DNA of 64,000 nt from Diplonema papillatum (GCA_030068145.1 JAPJBO010000501.1:62001-126000); one strand, 5' to 3'; shown: positions 32,930 to 43,684, counted from the first letter of the stretch. Notes: a model not told the origin generated them from the sequence alone. Program-made: numbers and translations.

Positions 32930-34997
32930 CGTTAGTGGGGTGTCATTTGCAAGCAAATGAGTACCACACTATGCCAGCTTTTCGCTACGTGACTCCAGAA
33001 GGGTCACTTTTTCCGCGCTTTCGGCGCGGCGCAACTCTAGTCGGTTGCAACTGTTCTTGGAAATTACTGACGATTTCATAATCCGAAAAGGAATCGGAAT
33101 CTTCGCTTTCTCGTTTGCGCCGATAGGCACGCCGCGACGCGGAGGACGCGAGTAGCCGGGAAGAGCCGGCGGGAGGGCGCGATCGTTGTGTGACCCGTGG
33201 AGGGTCGGAACCAGAATCAGTAAAAGGGCCCGAGTCAGGGCCTGCCATCGAAGAGGGCCGGGCGGGGCCGGGTGGGCGCGGAGTGTTCGGGCCGGCGAGG
33301 CCAGTGCCGTCGTCGCCGAGATCGGCGCGTCGTCGTCGTGCGCGCAGCCCGGCTGCGGGAGAGGTCGTGGGGGTGCAAGGCGCGGGTCGCTTCCTGCCTG
33401 CTGGCGGGGGGGCGCGCTTCGGGGGCGATTTCGTCGTCCGCCTTCTCCGGCCACGGCTGGTAGGTGTCCCCGGTGGGGACGGCGCGCGCCGCTTCCGGCC
33501 TGTGAGGCCGTCGCTCTCGCCGCGACCGCCACCGCCGCCGCCGCCGCGACCGCCACCGCGTGCGCCGCCGCGTGCGCGGCCGCGACCAGTGCCGCGGCCG
33601 CCGCCACCGTCTCCGCCACTGTTGTCTCCGCCGCCCCGGCCGCCGCGGCCGCGGCCACGGCCGCGGCCGCCATGACCACCGCCACCCCCGTCGCCACTGC
33701 TGCTGTCGCGGCCAGCACCACCCCTGTGATGCCCCCGTCCGCAGCACGCGTCGGCGTTCGGGCAGGTCCCGCATCGCGTCAGCCGATGCGCCCGGCAGCA
33801 TTGAATGCGCAGGCCGTCGTCCGGGCGGTGGTGCACCTGGCAGCACTGGTCAACTACAAGGCTGTAGTTTCTTCGCATGCCAGTGCACACCGCGCACTTC
33901 TGCTTTGCGCAGGCATCGCAGACCGACTGCGTGCGGAGCAGAGGGTCCGCCTGCGCAGCCGGTACAAGCACGGGAAGGCGCGGGCGTTGCGGCAGAGGGG
34001 TGGGCACGTCCCAGCGCAGCGAACGCTGTGCCCGCCGCGCCGCGTCGTACTGCGGGAACACGTCCCCGCCCCAGTTCTTCCCGTCCCCGGCAGCTGCCCG
34101 CGGAAAGCTCGCCTCCAGCACCCCGTGCGTCTCCTCGCCCCCGGCGAAGCGTGGGCGAGGTGTCAATCCCCCCCACAGCATCGGCGCCCCCAGGGTCCTC
34201 ATCGAGCCCACCCGGACCTTCCGCTCGGCAGGCAACGGCGACGGCAGCTGCAGGTCTCGGCACAGGCGGCACAATGTCGACAGCATCGTCCAGAGGGTCT
34301 TCCCCCTCTGGTTGGCGGCGAGCCTTCGTATTCCCGGGGGGGCAGGGACGTCGACCCCGGTGTGGACCTCGAAGTCCACTGCCAGCTCGACGCACGACAC
34401 CTCGCCCGCGTCGGTCCACCTCAGTGCCGACAGCCAGCCCTTGAGCGCCCGCATCGCACGGCCGCCGTACGGCCATCTCGGCGGCTCATCCGGAAGGCGG
34501 TCGAAGTTGAACAGGTGTTGCACCGCCGGCAGCGGCGCAGCTGCGTGCCAGGGGTGCATCGGTTGCACCGCGGAGAGGCGGCGTCGCTCCGCCTCCACGC
34601 GTGCAGTGTACACCGCCGCCATGAGGCGGTGAAGGGCCGCGACCTCCACCCGCATTCCTTCGACAATAACCCCATGCACACGCGTGCAAGACGGCCACCT
34701 CGCCCGGTCCGCCCGCAGGAGTTCGGCGAAGCAAGGACGGCCGCGGATCTCGTCGTAGGCGGGGCACTCCCACCACAGGTGATCCGCTGTGTCCTGGACG
34801 CCTCGGTCGCAGTCCCTGCAGCCGCGGTCCAGCGGCGGACGCTGAGGTTCCGAAGAGGAGGATTCGGAGGCGTGCTCGTCAAAGCTGCCTGTCGTATCAG
34901 AGGCGGTCGACGACACGGACGCCGAGGAGCTCGGCGACCCGTCCGACCCGGCCGCCCCTCCGTTCGCACGCGCATTCCGTCCCCAACGCTTTTTCAC
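32930..34997 (-). mobile_element. 5'-truncated non-LTR retrotransposon (family R2)
   Basis: The 670-codon frame starts after the RT: zinc knuckle CRDCDRGVQDTADHLWWEC, then CVELAVDFEVHTGVDVPAP, then a Cys/His module (33700-33970: CDACAKQKCAVCTG, VDQCCQVHHRPDDGLR, CCRAHRLTRCGTCPNADACC), a long RGG/Gly-rich stretch and a Pro/Arg/Ser-rich tail ending SDPSGVT. The 3' UTR (32930-32985) ends near CGCAACAAGACGACG. The 5' truncation at about 35000 removed the RT. The frame is open but cannot act alone. Confidence 0.85.
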
Positions 34998-35015
34998 GTT
35001 TTTTCACATCGTTTC

Positions 35016-35070
35016 GTCGTCTTGTTGCGTTAGTGGGGAGTCATTTGCAAGCAAATGAGTACCACACTAC
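35016..35070 (-). mobile_element. R2 3'-UTR fragment
   Basis: TCGTCGTCTTGTTGCGTTAG then TGGGGAGTCATTTGCAAGC is the 3' terminus of family R2, left without its coding part. It directly adjoins the 5' edge of the R2 copy, so it is a remnant of an older insertion or part of a complex one. Confidence 0.75.
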
Positions 35071-35284
35071 ATCGTTTCACACTGGTTCAGCTCTTTTCGC
35101 AAGCCTTCACAGACGTTCATACCGGGTTGTGTGACAGTTTTCTACGATGTGCTGCATGGATTTGCTCCAAAATCGTCCCCTTTAACACATGTGACCGCCA
35201 AGGTGTAGGCACTTGATTGACCGATAAATGGCCGAAAAAATCGAAAAGGGGAAACGGTCGGTGCCCCTCGAGCTCGGGAACTAG

Positions 35285-35690
35285 TCACTCCCGCTTCCCT
35301 TTTCGGTCTTCCGGTCTAGCACGTTCACCACCAGTGTGCGTGTTCTCCATTCGGACCGCGTTGTTCGGGCGGACGTCCTTGAATTCGCCAAACGCAACCC
35401 TGATTTCTTCACCAACGAAATCCTCCCCCACCGCACCTGGACCCAATGGAAGAGGGGTTTGACTTTGGTCGGAACTTCCGAAGGGTGGGGTGACCTCACG
35501 TCATTCCAGGTCGCTAACGTAGTCTACCAGCGGCCGATAGCTCTCTTCATCCTCACCCGGACCGTCAGCCCTACGTACGTTGTGGATCGGAAGTGATCAA
35601 CAAGACGAATCGGCAATTATGCCCGCTCACTACGGCGAGACGCATTACGACTACGTCCCTGGGGTTTTTCGAGCAAGCTGCGCGGAGCAG
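35285..35690 (+). pseudogene. OTU-like cysteine protease domain, frameshifted fragment
   Basis: One plus frame reads VVRADVLEFAKRNPDFFTNE, GTSEGWGDLTSFQVANVVYQ and ILTRTV, the pattern of OTU domains between the catalytic Cys and His (LRxxVVxxIxxNPDFF, WGDxxELQVxAxxY). After a stop at about 35595, the next frame supplies PAHYGETHYDYVPGVF, the C-terminal His motif. The Cys motif (DGxC) is not visible upstream. A retroelement or viral-type OTU is possible; the ORF2 at 38054 has its own, different OTU domain. Confidence 0.55.
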
Positions 35691-35962
35691 TGGTGTCAAG
35701 GGCTCGGTAGCCCGGCTGATAGCCCAGCGCGAGACGAAGGTGACCACCTGGAGGTACGAACCTCACCAGAACCTCAGCGCCAGCACAGCGACCTCACCGA
35801 CGTCTTCAACCACATCCACGACCAATCATACCACATCCACGGCCGAACGAGGAGCTTCTTCATCTCAAAGAGTGTCAACGCCACTCTTTCTATAACATAA
35901 ACATACATACAAAAGGTGTCACGGGATAAGCCGGCAGCCGCTGCTTAACGGCTTATATAAAT

Positions 35963-35997
35963 CCTGAGATTACCCCCTCAGGTGACGATACTTCAAC
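35963..35997. repeat. Right copy of the inverted repeat bounding the block
   Basis: CCTGAGATTACCCCCTCAGG, TGAC, G, ATACTTCAAC: the reverse complement of 29198-29250 apart from the 17-bp extra piece there. Just left of it, GGTGTCACGGGATAAGCCGG then CAGCCGCTGCTTAACGG also occurs at 32868-32905. Confidence 0.7.
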
Positions 35998-36634
35998 CTT
36001 CTTTTCGTTTCAAAATGAAGACTGGAGTCTTCTGAAATGAAGACGGGACTTGGGCAAATCTTGCTCAGATGTTGGATGGTGTCCTGTTACGTTTCGGGTG
36101 AAGCTACGGGCCTAGCCGTCAGCGACGTGGTTTTCCCTGGCACGGCATGTGCCGCAATTCTGAAGGTGGTGATCACTATAAATATTCCGAGGAAGCGCAT
36201 AACAAGTGCCAAGCTACTCTACCACGAATCACGTTAGGTGACGTCAACAAATATGCGCTGCGCTACGAAGCAAATGAGGTTTGCTGGCGGCATGTCAGGG
36301 GGGTATGTCAGGGGGTGTCGTGCGGTCGGACAAGGCGATGCCGGATGGTCGTCGATGCCAAGTGACGCCTGCGGTGCGGACAAGCAAGCTTGTTACCATA
36401 AAAAAAGAACCCCTGTTCCTTCGCTCAGTTTCCCTCTGTTTCACAGTTTCTCCAAAATTTTGTTCTCCTTCGCACTTCTTCCCATTTCCCCAGTTTCGGG
36501 CTGGTGTTCACGTTGGTAGGGAGTCAATAGCCCCCAAAAAACTGGAAAAGTATTCAAAAAACTTCCAAAATCTTCCCAGAATTTCCCAAGATTTCCCAGA
36601 ATCCCGGTTCCTTTCACGCTTTTTCACGCTTTTT
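35998..36634. other. Spacer, no gene recognised
   Basis: Short frames only, one plus frame of 172 codons without motifs. Local imperfect repeats of TCCCAGAATTTCCCAAGATT lie near 36575-36605. Confidence 0.45.
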
Positions 36635-37870
36635 CGTCGTCTTGTTGCGTTAGTGGGGAGTCATTTGCAAGCAAATGAGTACCACACTATGCCAGCTTTT
36701 CGCTACGTGACTCCAGAAGGGTCACTTTTTCCGCGCTTTCGGCGCGGCGCAACTCTAGTCGGTTGCAACTGTTGTTGGCAGTTGCTCACGATCTCATAAT
36801 CCGAAAAGGAATCGGAGTCTTCGCTTTCTCGTTTGCGCCGATAGGCACGCCGCGATGCGGAGGACGTGAGTAGCCGGGAAGAGCCGGCGGGAGGGCGCGA
36901 TCGTTGTGTGACCCGTGGAGGGTCGGAACCAGAATCAGAAAAAGAGCCCGAGTCAGGGCCTGCCATCGAAGAGGGCCGGGCGGGGCCGGGTGGGCGCGGT
37001 GTGTTCGGGCCGGCGAGGCCAGTGCCGTCGTCGCCGAGATCGGCGCGTCGTCGTCGTGCGCGCAGCGCGGCTGCGGGAGAGGTCGTGGGGGTGCAAGGCG
37101 CGGGTCGCTTCCTGCCTGCTGGCGGGGGGGCGCGCTTCGGGGGCGATTTCGTCGTCCGCCTTCTCCGGCCACGGCTGGTAGGTGTCCCCGGTGGGGACGG
37201 CGCGCGCCGCTTCCGGCCTGTGAGGCCGTCGCTCTCGCCGCGACCGCCACCGCCGCCGCCGCCACCGTGTGCGCCGCCGCGTGCGCGGCCGCGACCAGTA
37301 GCCGCGGCCGCCGCCTCCGTCTCCGCCACTGTTGTCTCCGCCGCCCCGGCCGCCGCGGCCGCGGCCACGGCCGCGGCCGCCATGACCACCGCCACCCCCG
37401 TCGCCACTGCTGCTGTCGCGGCCAGCACCACCCCTGTGATGCCCCCGTCCGCAGCACGCGTCGGCGTTCGGGCAGGTCCCGCATCGCGTCAGCCGATGCG
37501 CCCGGCAGCATTGAATGCGCAGGCCGTCGTCCGGGCGGTGGTGCACCTGGCAGCACTGGTCAACTACAAGGCTGTAGTTTCTTCGCATGCCAGTGCACAC
37601 CGCGCACTTCTGCTTTGCGCAGGCATCGCAGACCGACTGCGTGCGGAGCAGAGGGTCCGCCTGCGCAGCCGGTACAAGCACGGGAAGGCGCGGGCGTTGC
37701 GGCAGAGGGGTGGGCACGTCCCAGCGCAGCGAACGCTGTGCCCGCCGCGCCGCGTCGTACTGCGGGAACACGTCCCCGCCCCAGTTCTTCCCGTCCCCGG
37801 CAGCTGCCCGCTGAAAGCTCGCCTCCAGCACCCCGTGCGTCTCCTCGCCCCCGGCGATGCGCTTTTTCGT
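36635..37870 (-). mobile_element. Second 5'-truncated R2 copy
   Basis: It matches 32930-34150 closely over the C-terminal Cys/His module, Gly-rich stretch, tail and 3' UTR. Differences include a shortened Gly-rich run and a frame change inside it, so the open frames 36703-37431 and 36953-37873 overlap. It is truncated at GGEETHGV, preceded by KKRIA from another R2 3' end. Confidence 0.85.
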
Positions 37871-37889
37871 CATCTTGTTGCGTTAGTGG
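37871..37889. repeat. Target-site duplication, left
   Basis: CATCTTGTTGCGTTAGTGG, identical to 45513-45531. It lies in an R2 3' UTR, showing that the full-length element inserted into an older R2 copy. Confidence 0.92.
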
Positions 37890-38053
37890 TATGGTCCTTT
37901 GACAGAGTGAGCCGATGCCTCTCATCTCACCTTTAAAACACGGCTGAGTCGCGCATGCTCTTGACAGACGCTAACGTCCGACATTTCGCACGCGCGTCGC
38001 AGTCGTTGGGTGGTATTGACAAGGGGTTTCATCGGACACTCGGATGAGCTTCG

Positions 38054-41000
38054 TTACTTCACTGCCGCAGGTTCCCCCCTGCCCTGGGAGGTCCGCTTGG
38101 CTGCCTTCGGGTTGCGTTTCCGCGTTGGTGTTGTTGCTTCGCTTTTGGACTCCTTCTTCGACTTCGCACGGTCCCAACGTCCTGGTCTGCCCTTGGTGCA
38201 CGTCTTGCGCTCAGTCTGCGCAGTTCGTCTCTCCTGCTTGACCTCGTGCTTCCATCGAGCCTGCTTGCGCTCCCATCCCGACGGGTAGTGCGTCTGCGGT
38301 CGAAAACTGCCATTCAGTGTTGCAGCTTTGCGGAGCCCAGCCTGCGGTATGGCTCGCACCTTGTCGCCGGCCTTCTTCGCCGTCTGCTCTCGTGCGGCGG
38401 CTTCGTAGGCGCGCATCACGGCTTCAAACGCCTGCTGGCTCGCCATCTGTGGCCTCTTGTTGAGTCCGGCCATGTTTCCGCCTCCGAGAGACGTCAGGAC
38501 GTTGACTTGCATCTCAAGCGCCGGGTGAATCGGCGTCTGCACGATACTCGTCAGCCGTCGCATCGCGCTCTTCATCGCGTACGATTTCGCGGTCGCCGAG
38601 TCCCGATACTCGGCTGTCGCTCGTCTCTGGACTTCATCCATCGCACGATTCGATAGAGCATCGGCGTCGATATTCTGCTCGCGCGGCACGTGCTCCAACC
38701 TGATGTCGATGCCTTTCTGCCGCAGTTCCGCCACCTCTGCCTGCGCCCTCGTCTTGTACGGTCGCAGAGCTTCGGAACAGCGCGCGTTTCCTGTCATCTG
38801 GTCAACGACAAGTCCGCTGTCCCCCCGAACAACCAGCTCTCCGCTCAGCCCTGGCTGGTCTTGGAGTCGGTGCAGTGCCTTGATCAGAGCCGTGTACTCC
38901 GCGACGTTGTTTGTCGCTCGCTCTTCGATCGGGGCACAAATCTCCCATTGTTTCTTCCCCGCGAGGTAGTATACGGCTCCTGCACCCGAAACGGCCCCAC
39001 GCGTCCCGTTGTTCCGCGAGCCGCCGTCGAAGAAGACTGCTGTCAGCGGTTCGGGCAGTTCGTCCCTCGCCAGCCACTGTTTCTCTCTTTCTTCCGTGTT
39101 GCGTTTCTCTCGACGCCGAGTTTTGAGCGGCGTCAGCGTCAGGCCGCTAAAAAGCTCGAAGTCAATTGCGAGTTCAAAGAACGTCGCAGAGGCGTCGCCT
39201 CCTTGCTCCGCCCATCGCTTCGAGGAGCTCCATTTTGCCATCGCTACGAGCATCTCTTGCGAGTCGGGCCACGCTGTGGTGCTTGGCCGGGCTCCCTGCA
39301 CATCGATGGGGTACACAGCAGTCGGTGGTTTCGGGCACCATCCCCACGGGTAGGTGTCGACAGAAAACTCCTTTCTCCGACAATCCTTCTCAACTAATCC
39401 TTCCACCTTCTGTCGGTCGAGCAGAATGCGCGCACACATTAGCTGAATCGACCCTGCCATGTCCGCCGCTTGGTCGTGTTGCGCCTGTTTCGGCACGACG
39501 CCACAGAGAGCGAGACATTTCGGCATGTTCGGAAGACTGGCGACGAGGTGCGGGTACTCATTCCTGATTGCTGTCCACCTCGTGCAGTCCCACCACATGT
39601 GGTGCTCGTCTTCCGGTACCCCCGCGTCGCAGTACTTGCAGACATCGTGCCCAAGCCGCTTTCCCGTCAAAACAGCGTTAGTGATGACTGCGCGCACCAG
39701 CCCTTGCTGGTATCCGGTCAGCCCTCCTTCCGTCAACAGTCGTCGTGTCGCCGGACCGTCGATGCCGTGGATAATCCCCTCGAATTGTCCTCGCACGATC
39801 TTCGCATATCTGCTGGTGCGGACGGCCTCCCTCACCGCGTGCTGAAACTCGTCTCTCGCAACTGCCGCCCGCCTCTTTGCGCCCCTGTCTTCTGCGTCGG
39901 TGTCGCAGAAGAGGTTCCATTCCTCCGGTTGCGCCGGGTCTCGTAGACGTCCAAGCTCAGTCCACGTCCAGCCTACCTCTTCGACAGCCTCCTGGAACAG
40001 GGCTACCGGCCCCTTCTTCTTCGCGTTGATTTCTCCGCGCTCCTCTCTTTCGCGCCTTATTGCTCGTACCTCCTCTGCCAATCGCCTGAGTCGTGGTCGT
40101 CTGCCTAATTGCTGCCCGAGCGTGAGCAGCCGCCGATGCAAAACGACAGAAGCCGGGTCCAGCCGGTGTCCGCGGCACAACACATTCAGCACTATTGCGC
40201 CGTTCCGGCGTGGGCTTCCGGACCAGATCCCCGCCATTGTTGCTCTCATCAAAGCTTGAACGTACTTCTTAGGTGGCTGCCACACGGCGGTTCCATACAG
40301 CGCTTTGGTCGTTGCTGCAGCGGCCACGTATCGCTCCCTTTCTTCCATCGGTACGGGGAGGTGTCGAGCCCGGCGGGCGATGGCTTGTGCCTTTTCGTGT
40401 CGCCCCTTTATGCGCTTGCTCGGCTTCGGCGATCCTTGACTTACCGAAAGCATCGTCCCCAACACGTCGAAAGCCTGCTGTCTCTCTATCGTCTTCCCTT
40501 GCACTTTCACCGCCCTCTCACGGCTTTCACACGTTGTGTACCAGTAGGACTTGGCGGCTCCGACTCCCAAGTCTGCCGCATTCGCGAATCGTGTTGTTGT
40601 CTGTGTGGCCGCTTTGAACTGTTTCTTGTCGCTCGTCATGGCCTGGGTGTCGTCCAGGAAGGCCAATGCACGTACAACTTCTTCCTCGCTTCCGAGTACC
40701 TCTACCGCTCGGATCCATACTGCAACAAGCGCATTCAGCAGCAAGACACTCAAGGGACACCCCTGCAAAATGCCGTTTGCTGCGTTGAAGGCTTCCCCTA
40801 TTCCGCCCGCGGTTTTAAAGTGTCTCCTGATGGCAGAGTATACTCCTCTTAGCGCTCTCAGGACCCCTTTGTCGATTCCCATGTACTCCACCAGTCTGAA
40901 CATTATGTCGTGAGGGAGGCGATCGAAGCACTTCTCGTAGTCTACGGACAGCCCATACAAAGGCCGTCCGCACTCGATTGCATGCTCGATCCGCAAGGCT

Positions 41001-43612
41001 ACTTCGAACATGACGTCGTCCGCCCCTCTCAGAGGCACCGCCCCGCGTACTCCATCGGGTATCCATTGGCAGACCCACTCGCCCAGCATCCGAAGCCGCG
41101 TCGCCGCCCAGAGTCGGTAGACAGCACTTGTCACCGAGATTGGGCGCAAGTTCATCGGTCCCGTCTCTCCCTCATTCTTTGGTATGAGAGTTATCAACGC
41201 CGTCAGAAGTGTCCGAGGCCAACGGCCAGTCTCTTCGACTATCCTAAACAATTGCGCGAACCGCTCAATCGCTTCATCTGGCAGCGCCGCCAATTCGTGG
41301 ACTCGCCAGCCTTCTGCCCCCGGTGCCGTTTCCTTGCCCAGCTTGGTAAGAGTTTTCAAGAGATCTCCCTTCGTTATCGGCGCAAGTGCAACCGGTTCTG
41401 TCCGTTTGATAGATGCCTCAAACTGCTCCTTGAAGTCATCCCATCGCGGCGCCGAGTTCCGGAAGTGTCTCTGAAAAACTCCCCCCCACGCGTTTGGCCC
41501 ACGTAGGATCCTGTCCATCTCTTCCGGGTTCCATGTAACATTCCCATCCTCGTCTTTGATGAAATTCACCTGTTTCCTGTCTTCCTGCTTCAGCCATGAG
41601 AAAATCCGCCCGGGTCTCGTCTTAACCGCTAGCTGCATGCGGTCTCGCCATTCTCGTACGCGCGCGTCTCTCACCTTCTCGGCGAGTTTACCCTGACATC
41701 CTATCAGGCCTTCCATCATGTGCATGAGGTCCGCCCCTACAGGTGGGCTTGGTCTCCCCCATACTTCCTTGTACGGCCCTTCAGCCATAAGGCGTGTTCC
41801 TATCCTTTTTGCTTTCTCCCATCGTCGCTTTCTCATCCGATCGGTTTGCATGCTGGCCGGTCCGTTCTCCCCGTCGGCGGCAATGGCCTGCAGTTGCCTC
41901 AGGAGACGTGAGGTTGAGCGTTCTTCTACGCTGGCCGCCACTCCGGTTCGTCTCCCCTGCGGTGCTGCGGTTGGTCGACTTTGGATCTTCGTTTCTCTCG
42001 TCCGGCCTGTAAACTTCTTCTCCAACTTCTCGGACCTTCTCGCCAGATACTCCTCCGCAGGTCCCGACGCCAGTCTCCACGTCTCCTCCACCGCCTTCCT
42101 GGCCAAGGCCCGCGCAAGCTTATCTCTCGTCTTTGCCAGCGTCTCCTCGGCGAGCGATCTCTCATCTTCCTCGCTCAGGTTTGGCATTCTTCTAGGAAAA
42201 GCCGCCGGCCCCACCATTGTTCTTTGCCGGTCCTGGAACCTTTCCAGATTCATTCGGACGACAATCGCGTGGTGCGTTGGTATCGGCTTGACCTCCACGA
42301 CCTCTACGCTTTCGACTGCTTGCATGGCAGCCTCGTTGGCTAAAACGAGGTCTATCCGCGTTCCTCCCTCTGCCTGCCAGCATGTTTTTGCTGGCGACGT
42401 CCCGTTTCGCATGGCGACATGGTGAGCCACGTCGGTCCACTGCCCAATCGAAGTCGCGGCTCGCAGGGTCCGCGATGTTTCCACTGTCGTGTTGAAGTCG
42501 CCTAGGATAAGGGTGGGGACGCTGCCGAGAGCAGAAGCGGCTTCGAACACCCTCTCGAACAAGCTCTCTCTCGACTCCTGTTTGCCGGCATGCCCGTATA
42601 CTGTCATCATGTGTAGCATGTTCCTTCCTCCTCCAATTGGTGTGGCCACGTGGTGCCATCTTCCTGTATCCCACAACGTCCTTTCCAGCTCATGGTCTTT
42701 TCCAGGAATCCAAACCTTTCCTTCCCCCGCTCGGATATAAAACCCCACCCCGCCAGGTGCGGTCTGCGTCCCGCCTCTCGCCGCTTTGGTCGTCGGTTGT
42801 GGCTTCGCCGTGCACAGCCGTCCCCCCAATTCCTTTCGGACAAGTTGCTCATACACTTTTGCCGACGGTGCATCCAGCCGAAGTTCTTGCATCGCTATGA
42901 AGTCCGCGTCAAGCGTGGCGACGTCGAGGTAGTGCTTCCGGTAGGAAGTCACGTTTACCGTCGCGACTGATATCCCCCTCGGCCGGGTCGTCGTTCGCCT
43001 TGATCTTTGTGAGGGCAGCGTCTGCGGCGGCTGCCGTGGCTGCGAGGTCGACGATCTTTGTGAGGGCAGCGTCTGCGGCGGCTGCCGTGGCTGCGAGGTC
43101 GACTTCTCGTGGCACGGGTGCGGTTGTCGGTTTGGGGGCGGTGTTCTTCGCTGGGCGATTAACAGCCTCGCGAGGGGCACGGTATTGGTGTCTGCTTGTT
43201 CCAGCAACTGCAGGCTTTGTAAGGGGAGCTGGAGTCGGTCGTAGTGTAACGGTTGGTAGGTTATCACTAGCGTCCGGTCCGCCCCATCTGACCTCCACCG
43301 CTTTATCACTCCACGATGGGCGGCATTCACCACCCAGATGTTGCACTTTAGCACCTGTGCTGCTGCATTCAAAGTCAGCTCGTCTCCGTATGTTCGGTCA
43401 GTTTCCATTCTCTGCAGGTACTGCCCCATCTCTTCTCCTCCCAAGTAGTCATAGTACCTTGCGGTATTCGCTTCGATGTCTCGGACCACTCGCTCCCTCA
43501 ATGCGCCTGCGTCGATTCCGCCGTAGCTGTCCGCAATTGCCGTGAATTGGCAATTCCCGTCTCCCGGAACTTGGATGTACCTTGCGCACATACCGCGCGC
43601 CGTTCGTTCCAT
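38054..43612 (-). CDS. R3 ORF2: OTU-endonuclease-RT-RNase H polyprotein
   Basis: Residues 10-130 are an OTU cysteine protease domain: VPGDGNCQF (Asp18, Cys21) and YQPLHYDRL (His123). A linker with a duplicated QPRQPPQTLPSQRS follows. The AP-type endonuclease (about 213-460) has VNVTS, MQELRL, VYGHAG, ILGDFNTT (near 370), RIDLVLAN and PTHHAIVV. The RT (about 720-1050) has TLIPKNEG, YGLSVDYEKCFDRLPHD, NGILQGCPLSVLLLN and AFLDDTQ (near 984). The zinc knuckle CKYCDAGVPEDEHHMWWDC lies near 1323, and FFELAIDFELFSGL follows. RNase HI (about 1520-1665) shows FFDGGSRNNG, NNVAEYTAL, VRGDSGLVV and NIDADALSN. OTU domains are known in a few non-LTR lineages such as Dualen/RandI. The protein would nick target DNA, prime and copy its RNA; the OTU role is unknown. 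Confidence 0.95.
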   Translation of the reverse strand: MERTARGMCARYIQVPGDGNCQFTAIADSYGGIDAGALRERVVRDIEANTARYYDYLGGEEMGQYLQRMETDRTYGDELTLNAAAQVLKCNIWVVNAAHRGVIKRWRSDGADRTLVITYQPLHYDRLQLPLQSLQLLEQADTNTVPLARLLIAQRRTPPPNRQPHPCHEKSTSQPRQPPQTLPSQRSSTSQPRQPPQTLPSQRSRRTTTRPRGISVATVNVTSYRKHYLDVATLDADFIAMQELRLDAPSAKVYEQLVRKELGGRLCTAKPQPTTKAARGGTQTAPGGVGFYIRAGEGKVWIPGKDHELERTLWDTGRWHHVATPIGGGRNMLHMMTVYGHAGKQESRESLFERVFEAASALGSVPTLILGDFNTTVETSRTLRAATSIGQWTDVAHHVAMRNGTSPAKTCWQAEGGTRIDLVLANEAAMQAVESVEVVEVKPIPTHHAIVVRMNLERFQDRQRTMVGPAAFPRRMPNLSEEDERSLAEETLAKTRDKLARALARKAVEETWRLASGPAEEYLARRSEKLEKKFTGRTRETKIQSRPTAAPQGRRTGVAASVEERSTSRLLRQLQAIAADGENGPASMQTDRMRKRRWEKAKRIGTRLMAEGPYKEVWGRPSPPVGADLMHMMEGLIGCQGKLAEKVRDARVREWRDRMQLAVKTRPGRIFSWLKQEDRKQVNFIKDEDGNVTWNPEEMDRILRGPNAWGGVFQRHFRNSAPRWDDFKEQFEASIKRTEPVALAPITKGDLLKTLTKLGKETAPGAEGWRVHELAALPDEAIERFAQLFRIVEETGRWPRTLLTALITLIPKNEGETGPMNLRPISVTSAVYRLWAATRLRMLGEWVCQWIPDGVRGAVPLRGADDVMFEVALRIEHAIECGRPLYGLSVDYEKCFDRLPHDIMFRLVEYMGIDKGVLRALRGVYSAIRRHFKTAGGIGEAFNAANGILQGCPLSVLLLNALVAVWIRAVEVLGSEEEVVRALAFLDDTQAMTSDKKQFKAATQTTTRFANAADLGVGAAKSYWYTTCESRERAVKVQGKTIERQQAFDVLGTMLSVSQGSPKPSKRIKGRHEKAQAIARRARHLPVPMEERERYVAAAATTKALYGTAVWQPPKKYVQALMRATMAGIWSGSPRRNGAIVLNVLCRGHRLDPASVVLHRRLLTLGQQLGRRPRLRRLAEEVRAIRREREERGEINAKKKGPVALFQEAVEEVGWTWTELGRLRDPAQPEEWNLFCDTDAEDRGAKRRAAVARDEFQHAVREAVRTSRYAKIVRGQFEGIIHGIDGPATRRLLTEGGLTGYQQGLVRAVITNAVLTGKRLGHDVCKYCDAGVPEDEHHMWWDCTRWTAIRNEYPHLVASLPNMPKCLALCGVVPKQAQHDQAADMAGSIQLMCARILLDRQKVEGLVEKDCRRKEFSVDTYPWGWCPKPPTAVYPIDVQGARPSTTAWPDSQEMLVAMAKWSSSKRWAEQGGDASATFFELAIDFELFSGLTLTPLKTRRREKRNTEEREKQWLARDELPEPLTAVFFDGGSRNNGTRGAVSGAGAVYYLAGKKQWEICAPIEERATNNVAEYTALIKALHRLQDQPGLSGELVVRGDSGLVVDQMTGNARCSEALRPYKTRAQAEVAELRQKGIDIRLEHVPREQNIDADALSNRAMDEVQRRATAEYRDSATAKSYAMKSAMRRLTSIVQTPIHPALEMQVNVLTSLGGGNMAGLNKRPQMASQQAFEAVMRAYEAAAREQTAKKAGDKVRAIPQAGLRKAATLNGSFRPQTHYPSGWERKQARWKHEVKQERRTAQTERKTCTKGRPGRWDRAKSKKESKSEATTPTRKRNPKAAKRTSQGRGEPAAVK

Positions 43613-43684
43613 CCACTCATAGTCGGTGTCGTCGTCATCTGCCGTCCCTGTTACGTCCCCTCCTCCGACCAGGTTGGCCTCGCT

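Noticed and set aside
33186-35033. 615-codon plus frame opposite the R2 element
   Set aside because: It is the antisense of a GC-rich Gly/Arg/Pro coding sequence; the minus strand has the zinc knuckle and Cys/His motifs.
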